From: RH-AL1 sp964245015
Lineage (GTDB): Bacteria; Pseudomonadota; Alphaproteobacteria; Rhizobiales; Beijerinckiaceae
Reading direction: 5' to 3'
DNA length: 14,934 nucleotides
Assembly: GCA_964245015.1 (NCBI GenBank)
Contig: CAXTMA010000082.1
Span: 1-14,934, forward strand
The notes under the pieces were generated by a model. The model saw nothing but the letters and a program-made list of their open reading frames with translations, made no database searches and had not been told where the DNA came from. The translations under genes were made by a program, and so were the position numbers. This document shows positions 1-6,430 of the stretch, piece after piece. How positions within the stretch are numbered: the first letter of the stretch is position 1; each line of letters begins with the position of its first letter.

Positions 1-1
1 G

Positions 2-1538
2 GTTGGCGCCGCCAACGCCGCGCCGACCGGGCGGGCGCCGGGCCACGGCTCGCGCCCGCTCAAGCCCGGCGACGACATCTACTTCAAGGACCACATCGCG
101 ACGAAGAAGGGCGGCTCGGCGCAGCTGGCCTTCCTCGACCGGTCGACCCTTTCGATCGGCGAGAACAGCGACGTCGTCATCGACGAGTTCGTCTACCAGC
201 CCGGCGGCGGCACGATGAGCGCGACGCTGCGCAAGGGCGTGGTCCGTTTCGTCGGCGGCNNNNNNNNNNAGCCACGGCGGCGGTGCCACCGTGAAGACGC
301 CGGTGGTCACCATCGGCATCCGCGGCGGCATCGGCACGATCGGCTACGCCACGGACGGCATCGACCTCGCCGCGATCCCCGGCGTACCCGCCGGCTTCCA
401 CGGCGGCACCTTCGTGGTCAACGGCTACGGCCGGATGAGCCTGCGCAACGCCGCCGGTGAGATGGTGATCGCGCGCCCCGGCTACGCCGTCTTCGTCGGC
501 TCGGCCGGCCAGGCGATCGGCGAGCCCGTGCGCTTCGACGTGGCCTCGATGAAGGCCTTGGTGAAGGCGACGACGAGCCGCGGCGGCCAGCGCGGCGGCT
601 TCACGAAGGACGGAGCGGTCAAGCGGCTCGCCGGCCTCTCGATCGGCCACCTCGTCGACGTACCGGTCGCCGTGCCGCGCCCGCCGAGCGTCAATGCGCT
701 CGACTTCACCTCCGTCTTCGCGATCGGCAATGCCCTCGCCCGCAACCAGGCGCAGGCACGCCAGGCGATGCAGCTAGCGACAATGCTTGCGGCCCCCGCA
801 GCCGTCACCACCACGCCGGTCGCCGCCACGACCCCGGTTGCCACCACCCCTGTCGCCAGCGCGTCCGTCGCCACGACCCCCGTCGCGACCTCACCCGTCG
901 CCACCGCATCCGTCGCTACGACGCCCGTCGCGACCACGCCTGTCGCTACGACGCCCGTCGCTACCGCCCCTGTCGCGACCACGCCGGTCGCCACCACGCC
1001 GGTCGCGACCTCACCCGTCGCCGCCACCCCTGTCGCCACAACGCCGGTCGCGACCACGCCCGTCGCCACCACGCCCGTCGCCACCACGCCCGTCGCCACC
1101 ACGCCCGTTGCCACCACGCCGGTCGCCACAACGCCGGTCGCGACCACGCCCGTCGCCACCACGCCCGTCGCCACCACGCCCGTCGCCACCACGCCCGTTG
1201 CCACCACGCCGGTCGCCACAACGCCGGTCGCGACCACGTCCGTCGCCACCGCGCCGGTGGCAACAACGCCTGTGGCGACCAGCCCCGCTCAACCCGCGAC
1301 GCAGACCGTCTACAACATCAACGTCGCCACGGTGTCGGCCAGCGTCATCTATGCTCATACGATCGAAGCCGGCACGATCACCGCCAAGCAAATCATCTAC
1401 GGCACAAGCTACGGCTCGTCGTCGGGCCAGACCATCAACGGCAACTCCTACGCGACCAGCGGCCAACTCGTCGCCCACGACATCCAGGCCGGCCGCGTCA
1501 TCGCCGACACCATCTACGTCGACTTCATCAACCATTGA
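2..1538 (+). CDS. FecR-domain protein with long VATTP repeat, 5' partial
   Basis: The reading frame enters from the left edge, so the start and any signal peptide are outside the window. A FecR-type fold is visible on both sides of the N gap: IATKKGGSAQLAFLDRSTLS then SIGENSDVVIDEF and GVVRFVGG before it, and GATVKTPVVTIGIRGGIG after it. The frame changes across the gap only because 10 N is not the true missing length. After the FecR part comes an Ala/Arg-rich stretch, then 30 pentapeptides (mostly VATTP, 837-1286), then a C-terminal segment with two related motifs of about 20 residues built around AH-I-AG (1344-1403 and 1464-1523). At least 508 residues are visible. FecR domains usually lie in the periplasm or at the surface and sense or transmit signals. 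The cyclase gene follows 46 bp downstream on the same strand, suggesting co-transcription. Domain identity is fairly sure; role is inferred. Confidence 0.8.
260..269. other. Assembly gap (10 N) inside the FecR gene
   Basis: Ten consecutive N. The last complete codon before it ends at 259 and the FecR frame resumes with the codon at 270, so the missing length should be a multiple of three. Ten is therefore probably a placeholder. By comparison with the usual family pattern around this point, about two codons are missing (inference from memory). Confidence 0.9.
837..1286 (+). repeat. Tandem 15-bp repeat, 30 in-frame units (VATTP-type)
   Basis: From the GTT at 837 to the CCC ending at 1286 the sequence divides exactly into thirty 15-bp units with consensus GTCGCCACCACGCCC, each encoding V-A-T-T-P or a variant (VASAS, VATSP, VATAS, VATAP, VAATP, VATTS). 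Two looser units lie just upstream (804-836). Early and late units carry most of the substitutions; the middle is nearly uniform. The array encodes 150 residues of Pro/Thr/Ala/Val, which should form an extended, non-globular linker or stalk. Confidence 0.97.
1032..1211 (+). repeat. Higher-order 90-bp repeat, two identical copies
   Basis: Six 15-bp units form a 90-bp block (1032-1121) that recurs without change at 1122-1211. A third copy begins at 1212 and stays identical for 27 bases, to 1238, before diverging. The order in each block is one unit with ACA, one with GCG, three consensus units, then one starting GTT. This implies recent segmental duplication within the array, and copy number could be misassembled in short-read data. 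Confidence 0.95.
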
Positions 1539-1545
1539 TGGCCGC

Positions 1546-1575
1546 GCAGCCCTTGTCGATGCAGCCCTTGTCGAT
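1546..1575 (+). repeat. 15-bp tandem duplication in the FecR/cyclase spacer
   Basis: GCAGCCCTTGTCGAT occurs twice back to back (1546-1560 and 1561-1575), between the FecR stop at 1536-1538 and the cyclase start at 1585. It doubles the short spacer just ahead of the cyclase ribosome-binding site. Confidence 0.95.
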
Positions 1576-1579
1576 GAGG
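1576..1579 (+). promoter_or_regulatory. Shine-Dalgarno that sets the cyclase start
   Basis: GAGG sits five bases ahead of the ATG at 1585. The cyclase frame is open far upstream through the FecR repeat, so length alone would give a wrong start; this site and the onset of cyclase-like sequence choose 1585. Confidence 0.65.
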
Positions 1580-1584
1580 CGATC

Positions 1585-3774
1585 ATGGTGAAGACGCTGC
1601 CGCGCGCCCTCCGCAGCCCCCTCTACCATGCCTGCTGGGCCGGGCCGGCCGCCGTCGTCCTCGCCCTCGGTCTCGCGCAGCCTGCAGTCGTCACCCGGAT
1701 GCAGGATCAGCTCTTCGACGCCTACCAGCGCGCGGCGCCTCGCGCCTTCGATCCCACGGCGCCGGTGCGCATCGTCGACGTCGACGACGCCTCGCTGTCA
1801 CGGCTCGGCCAGTGGCCCTGGCCTCGCACCCGGATCGCCGCACTGATCGACCGACTCAAGGGGGCCGGCGCCGCGGCGGTCGCCTTCGACATCGTCTTCT
1901 CCGAGCGGGACCGCACCGATGCGCTCATCGCGGGCATCGCCGACGAGACCCGCCGGCTGGCCGTGCGCTCGGCCCTCGGCGGCATGCCGGACGGTGATGA
2001 CGCGCTCGCCGAAGCGATCGGGACCGCGCCGGTGGTGCTCGGCCTGGTGCTGACGCAGAACGGCGCAGGCATCCTTCCCGATGCGCCCTACGGCTTCGCC
2101 CACACCGGGTCCGACCCGCTCGCGGCGGTGCCGCTCTTCTCCGGCGCCGTGGTGCCGCTGCCGGCGCTCGCCGGCCGCGCGGGCGGCCTCGGCGCCGTGA
2201 ACTGGCTTCCCGACGGCGACCAGACCGTGCGCCGCGTGCCCCTGCTGCTCGGCCTCGGCGGCCGGCTGGTGCCGAGCCTCGCGATGGAGGCGCTGCGGGT
2301 CGCGCAGGGCGCCTCGACCTTCCTGGTGCGCGCCCGCGAGGCCGGCGGTATCGAGGCGGTCAGGATCGGTGCGCTCACCGTCGACGCTTCGGACTCCGGC
2401 GACACCCGCGTCCGCTTCACGCCGCACGTGCCCGAGCGCTTCATCCCGGCCTGGCGCGTGCTGGACGCCGGCTTCGAGCCGGCGACGATCGCCGGACGCA
2501 TCGTGGTGGTCGGCTCCAGTTCGGCCGGCCTGACTGACGTCAGGGCGACGCCCGTCGACCCCGCCATGCCCGGCGTCGAGGTGCAGGCGCAGGCGATCGA
2601 GGGGCTTCTGGGCGGCACGGCGCTGTCACGTCCGTCCTGGTGGCGGATCGAGATCGCCGTCGCGGCCGCTCTCGCCGTCATCGTCGCCGCAACGCTGCCG
2701 CTCGCGCCGGCGATCGCCAGCGCCGGCCTCGCGCTCTCCCTCGTGCTCGGCATCGCCGCCGCGAGCTGGTGGGCCTTCGTCGCCCGGCACTGGCTGATCG
2801 ATCCCGCGATGCCGGGCTTGGGCGTGCTCGCGGCCTTTGGCGGCGGGCTCGCCGCGATGTTCCGAGCCGAGCAGCGCGACCGCCGGTTCGTGGTCGATGC
2901 TTTCGGCCGGTTCGTGTCGCCGGCCGTGGTGGATCGGCTGGCGCGCGAGCCCGGGCTGCTGACGCTGGGCGGCGAGCTGCGCCCGCTCACCGTGATGTTC
3001 ACCGACGTCCGCGACTTCGCGGCGATCGCCGAGCGGATGGATGCGTCGGCCCTGACGCGGCTGATGAACCGCTACCTGTCGCCGATGAGCGAGCTGGTGC
3101 TGGCGCACGGCGGCACGGTCGACAAGTACGTCGGCGACGCCATCATGGCCTTCTGGAACGCGCCGCTGCCCGACCCGCGCCACGCCGAGCGGGCGGCGCG
3201 CGCCGCGCTCGCCATGCTGGCGACGCTGCCGAGCCTCGCGGGGGAAACGGCGGCGGTCGGCCTGCCGCCCATCCGCTGCGGCGTCGGGCTGGCGAGCGGC
3301 CCCTGCGTCGTCGGCAATCTCGGCTCGCACCTGCGCTTCGATTATTCCGCACTCGGCGACGACGTGAACCTCGCGTCGCGCCTGGAAGGTTTGACAAAGA
3401 CCTACGGAGTCGACGTGCTCGCCTCGGCCTCGGTGCGCGATGCCGCCCCGCACCTCGCTTGGCTTGCCGTCGATCGGGTGGCGGTCGCCGGGCGGCAGGC
3501 CACGACCGCGCTCTTCACCCTGGCCGGCGACGAGGCGGTGGCGGCGATGCCGGACTTCGCCGCCTTGGTCGAGGCGAACGAGGCGATGCTGCGCTTATAC
3601 CGCGAGCGGCGGTTCGCGGACGCCCTCGCGGTGGCCGAGGCGTTGCGGATCGGCGCGGGGATCGGGGCGGGTTTCGCACGGCTGTTCGCCTTCCACGCCG
3701 CGCGCTGCCGCGCCTACATCGCCGCGCCGCCAGCGCCCGTCTGGGATGCCGTCACGCGCTGGGATCGCAAGTGA
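1585..3774 (+). CDS. CHASE2-domain class III adenylate cyclase
   Basis: A 729-residue membrane enzyme predicted to make cAMP from ATP. Order: one N-terminal transmembrane segment (about 17-35), an extracytoplasmic CHASE2 sensor domain (about 35-330, with DQLFDAYQR and VRIVDVDDASLSRLGQWPWP near its start), three membrane helices (about 353-425), then a cytoplasmic cyclase domain (about 465-620) and a helical tail. Catalytic residues are all present: metal-binding D474 (in MFTDVRDF) and D518 (in KYVGDAIMAFW), substrate-selecting K514 and D586 (in FDYSALGDDVN), and transition-state N595 and R599 (in NLASRLE). The Lys/Asp pair favours ATP over GTP. It follows the FecR gene by 46 bp and converges on the cNMP-EAL gene with a 23-bp stop overlap. 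CHASE2 is known as a periplasmic sensor; the ligand is unknown. Class and activity are well supported. Confidence 0.93.
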   Translation: MVKTLPRALRSPLYHACWAGPAAVVLALGLAQPAVVTRMQDQLFDAYQRAAPRAFDPTAPVRIVDVDDASLSRLGQWPWPRTRIAALIDRLKGAGAAAVAFDIVFSERDRTDALIAGIADETRRLAVRSALGGMPDGDDALAEAIGTAPVVLGLVLTQNGAGILPDAPYGFAHTGSDPLAAVPLFSGAVVPLPALAGRAGGLGAVNWLPDGDQTVRRVPLLLGLGGRLVPSLAMEALRVAQGASTFLVRAREAGGIEAVRIGALTVDASDSGDTRVRFTPHVPERFIPAWRVLDAGFEPATIAGRIVVVGSSSAGLTDVRATPVDPAMPGVEVQAQAIEGLLGGTALSRPSWWRIEIAVAAALAVIVAATLPLAPAIASAGLALSLVLGIAAASWWAFVARHWLIDPAMPGLGVLAAFGGGLAAMFRAEQRDRRFVVDAFGRFVSPAVVDRLAREPGLLTLGGELRPLTVMFTDVRDFAAIAERMDASALTRLMNRYLSPMSELVLAHGGTVDKYVGDAIMAFWNAPLPDPRHAERAARAALAMLATLPSLAGETAAVGLPPIRCGVGLASGPCVVGNLGSHLRFDYSALGDDVNLASRLEGLTKTYGVDVLASASVRDAAPHLAWLAVDRVAVAGRQATTALFTLAGDEAVAAMPDFAALVEANEAMLRLYRERRFADALAVAEALRIGAGIGAGFARLFAFHAARCRAYIAAPPAPVWDAVTRWDRK

Positions 3775-4969
3775 GCGGGTGGTCCGGCGCGTCCGCCCGC
3801 CAAGCGGCCAGCACCTGCAGCGTCTGGTCGAGCGGCAGCGGCCGGCCGAAGAGGTATCCCTGGCCGAACTCGCAGCCGAGCATCCGCAGCAGCGATCGCT
3901 GGCCGGCCGTCTCGATCCCCTCGCCGACGACGCGCAGGTCGAGGGAGGCGGCGAGCTGCAGCATCGAGGCGACGATCGAGCGCGTCGTCGCGCAGTCCGT
4001 CATGCCCTGCACGAAGCTCCTGTCGATCTTCAAGCCATCGACGGGAAGGAGCCGGATGTAGGTCAGCGAAGAATAGCCGGTGCCGAAATCGTCCACCGCA
4101 ACGCGGAACCCGAAGCTGCGCGCCTTGGCAAGGGCTTCGGTCGCCTCCGCCGTGCTATGCACCAGCGCGGTCTCCGTGAGCTCGAGCACGATGCCGCTGG
4201 CATCCACCTCGGCCGCCGTCGCAAGGCTATCGATGAAGTCGGGGGTGGTCAGATCATAGCCGGAAATGTTCACGGAGACATGCAGGTCGCCGACGTGCCC
4301 CGCGCAGGCGGCGGCACGCCGGCGCAGGACCGGCAGATCCGCAAGCACCTGGCGCAGGCACACGTTCGCCAGCCTCGCGCTGAGGCCGCTCGCCTCGGCG
4401 ATCGGCACGAAGACGGCGGGTGAGACCATGCCTCGCGAGGGGTGCAGCCAGCGCGCCAGCGCCTCGAAGCCGGTGAGCTGGCCATCGCTGAGCCGAACGA
4501 TGGGCTGGTAGACCACGCGGATCTGCCCTTCCTCCAACGCCGCCTCGAACTCGCGTTCGACGCGCAACCCGGCGAGAGCCGCGACGTCCATGACGGCGTT
4601 GCGTCGGGCGAAGGCCGGCATCGAGACCGGCCGCTCCCCGATGCCGTCAAGCGTCGCGCGGAGGCGATCGAGCACGGTGCTGAGCACCAGCTGCAGGACG
4701 GGATCGCTGGCGGCGAGGCGCTTGGTCAGGTGTTCGGCGGTGATCGGCAGCAGCACGCTGGCCTCGCACGCCCGCACGCTGGCGGTCCGCGGGGCGCGAT
4801 CGATCAGGGCCATCTCGCCGACGATCTCGCCTGGTCCCAGCGTCGCCAGGACACGGTCGCCGCCGGCGCGTTCCAGCAAGACCTCGACCCGTCCGCGCTC
4901 AACGAGAAAGCAGCAGGTCGGCGCATCACCTTCCCGAAGCAGGTAATCACGCGCGGCGAGATGAATCAT
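3752..4969 (-). CDS. cNMP-binding/EAL c-di-GMP phosphodiesterase
   Basis: A 405-residue soluble protein. Residues about 8-110 are a cyclic-nucleotide-binding domain with phosphate-binding cassette GEMALIDRAPRTASVRA (E52 and R61 expected to hold ribose and phosphate). Residues about 140-388 are an EAL domain that hydrolyses c-di-GMP. The EAL signature is E169-A170-L171, and N234, E263/E266 (ELTE), D293-D294 (DDFGTGYSSL), K314/D316 (KIDRSFV), E350 (GEGIET) and Q370 (QGYLFGRP) are all kept, so it should be active. There is no GGDEF domain. Bd1971 of Bdellovibrio, a cAMP-controlled EAL protein, has the same two-domain plan. ATG 4969 is the only start before an in-frame stop at 5021-5023; the cNMP domain is slightly short at its N-terminus. 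It faces the adenylate cyclase gene, suggesting that cAMP from the neighbour controls it (inference). Confidence 0.93.
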   Translation of the reverse strand: MIHLAARDYLLREGDAPTCCFLVERGRVEVLLERAGGDRVLATLGPGEIVGEMALIDRAPRTASVRACEASVLLPITAEHLTKRLAASDPVLQLVLSTVLDRLRATLDGIGERPVSMPAFARRNAVMDVAALAGLRVEREFEAALEEGQIRVVYQPIVRLSDGQLTGFEALARWLHPSRGMVSPAVFVPIAEASGLSARLANVCLRQVLADLPVLRRRAAACAGHVGDLHVSVNISGYDLTTPDFIDSLATAAEVDASGIVLELTETALVHSTAEATEALAKARSFGFRVAVDDFGTGYSSLTYIRLLPVDGLKIDRSFVQGMTDCATTRSIVASMLQLAASLDLRVVGEGIETAGQRSLLRMLGCEFGQGYLFGRPLPLDQTLQVLAAWRADAPDHPLTCDPSA

Positions 4970-5186
4970 GACGCAATCCGATCCTCGCCACAGCTTGGGT
5001 CGAAACCTCTTACCTGCCGGTCAAGGAACAGCGTTACGAAATGACGACGGCATGGACCGGCAGCCGCAGAGGCCCCAAGACGTCCCGCTCCGGCGGATAC
5101 CTCACCCACGATCCAGCTGATCGACTAAGATGTTTGATCCGGGATTTCGATGGCGCAATTTTCTCGCCGGAATGGAAGGTCGCGCT

Positions 5187-6171
5187 ACGGGTTAGGTTCT
5201 CCTCAGGAGCGCCACAACGACTACGGCGGTCCGTCAAGCGATACAACATAGTCAAGCGAGCCTGAGAGCGCTGGCCAAGCGCTACGGGATCAGCCAGAAG
5301 ACGGTTGCCAAGTGGAAAAGGCGGACTGCGGTCGGCGATCTCCCGACCGGGCCGAAAGAGGCCAGGTCCACCGTGCTGTCGATCGAGGGCGAGGCGGTCG
5401 TTGTTGCTTTCCGCATACATACGCTGTTGCCGCTGGACGACTGCCTTACGCGCCACGGGCGACGATCCCGCACCTGACGCGCTCGTCGCTGCACCGGCAC
5501 GGCATCTCGCAACCGCCGTACGTCAAGGGCGAGATCCCGGCCAAGAAGAAGTTCAAGGCCGACCCGATCGGCTATTTCCACATCCCTTGCCCGGCAGGGG
5601 TTTGCTGGCAAACCCCGAGAGGGACATTGCCGAGGTGCAGACAGCCGAAGGCAAGCTGTACCTGTTCGTCGCCATCGACCGGCGAGCCAAGTTCGCCTTT
5701 GTTCAGCTGGTCAAGACAACGGGGCGGACCTCCGCCTCGGCCTTCCTTGAGGCCCTGATCGCCGCCGTTCCCCAAGAGATCCACACGATCCTGACCGACA
5801 ACGGGATCCAGTTCACCTTCCCGCGCCGCTACGCCGATGGTCCAACGGCGACGTCCATGACCCACATGTTCGACATGCGCTGCCGTGAGAACAACATCGA
5901 GCATCGGCTGACAAAGGTGAAGCATCCCTGGACCAACGGCCAGGTCGAGCGGATGAACCGCACCATCAAGGAGGCGACGGTGAAGCGCTATCATTACGAC
6001 AGTCAGCGGCAACTCGAACGCATCTGCGAGACTTCATTGCCGCTTGCAACTTCGGACGGCGGCTGAGGACGCTGAAGGGCCTCACACCCTACGAGTTCAT
6101 CTGTCAGCGCTGGACAGCCGAACCTGATCGGTTCATGGTCGATCCGCTCCATCAAATGCCGGGACTAAATA
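5187..6171 (+). pseudogene. IS481-family transposase, multiply broken
   Basis: A DDE transposase that would have moved the surrounding IS. The expected start at 5187 reads ACG and the third codon (5193-5195) is TAG. From 5208 the frame gives the helix-turn-helix part (LRALAKRYGISQKTVAKWKR) and LLPLDDCL. A one-base loss near 5444 moves it to a second frame (ATIPHLTRSSLHRHGIS, lacking about four residues inside LHR-HGIS). A 38-bp insertion at 5585-5622 moves it to a third (DIAEVQTAEGKLYLF, ILTDNGIQFTF, HPWTNGQVERMNRTIKEATV). Another one-base loss near 6015 precedes the tail (GRRLRTLKGLTPYEFICQRW). The Asp, Asp and Glu of the active site are still encoded but in separated frames. It cannot make a full protein. 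Confidence 0.92.
5585..5622. repeat. 38-bp palindromic insertion in the IS481 transposase
   Basis: These 38 bases interrupt the conserved FHI-DIAEV join exactly: CAC ATC ends at 5584 and GAC ATT GCC resumes at 5623. They contain a perfect palindrome, arms GGGGTTTGC (5597-5605) and GCAAACCCC (5608-5616) around a TG centre. It causes a frameshift. The insertion is judged against family sequence recalled from memory, as no intact copy is in the window. Confidence 0.7.
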
Positions 6172-6173
6172 AC

Positions 6174-6240
6174 TTAGAGCATTGGACCGAGAAGCGCGCG
6201 GCGGATTTCAGATCGAATCCGATGCGAAACAACAAGCTGG
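6174..6240. repeat. Hairpin-forming intergenic block next to the IS remnant
   Basis: GCATTGGA (6179-6186) pairs with TCCGATGC (6218-6225), eight pairs with one G-T wobble, and an alternative stem CGGATT/AATCCG lies at 6202-6207 and 6216-6221. The run beginning TTAGAGCATTGGACCGAGAA and ending GATGCGAAACAACAAG resembles short dispersed intergenic repeats I know from alphaproteobacteria (AGAGCATC...CCGAAAAG...GATGC type). Family membership rests on memory. The remaining bases to eutB (6241-6430) show nothing recognisable apart from the eutB ribosome-binding site. Confidence 0.4.
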
Positions 6241-6430
6241 CGCATCAGCCCGAGCCGTGGGCAGCGGTTTTCGGTTCGAGGCTCCGGCACACGGTGGTTG
6301 CCGCCCGACGTTGCTTCCCGCCTCCGCCATGGTCCGCCCGGGCGATCCCGCGCGAACGGATCGCGACGCCTTCGCTCGACAGAGGGGCGGAGGCCGTTTA
6401 CCGTCAGCCAGCGGGCGACGGAGCGTTGCG

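Larger units (their letters stand above)
5131..6171 (+). mobile_element. IS481-family insertion sequence remnant
   Basis: The likely left end is TGTTTGATCCGGGATTTCGA at 5131, followed by a leader of about 56 bases to the position where the transposase start belongs; IS481 ends usually begin TGT. No inverted copy of this end appears after the transposase tail (PDRFMVDPLHQMPGLNN, ending about 6171), and the frame runs on with no stop, so the right end is lost. The junction with an unrelated hairpin block is at about 6172. The left boundary is inferred from spacing and TGT, not from a target duplication. Confidence 0.75.

Noticed and set aside
837..1286. CRISPR-like array
   Set aside because: The repeats are contiguous 15-bp units in a coding frame, with no spacers.
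787..1584. Long open frames through the VATTP array on both strands, including a frame continuous with the cyclase
   Set aside because: A 15-bp repeat without stops is open in several frames at once. The FecR frame carries the domain; the others encode only Pro/Arg/Ser or Val/Ala/Thr/Gly repeats.
4970..5040. Promoter for the EAL gene (TTGACC on the minus strand, 5019-5024)
   Set aside because: No acceptable -10 element lies at 16-18 bases, so the match is likely chance.
5041..5130. tRNA gene between the EAL gene and the IS remnant
   Set aside because: No cloverleaf or T-loop signature could be found.
5041..5265. Small open frame on the plus strand before the IS481 transposase
   Set aside because: It crosses the presumed IS left end and reads the transposase start region in the wrong frame.
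6182..6430. N-terminal extension of eutB
   Set aside because: The frame is open, but EutB similarity starts at ATG 6431 with a good ribosome-binding site, and the upstream part overlaps the hairpin block.
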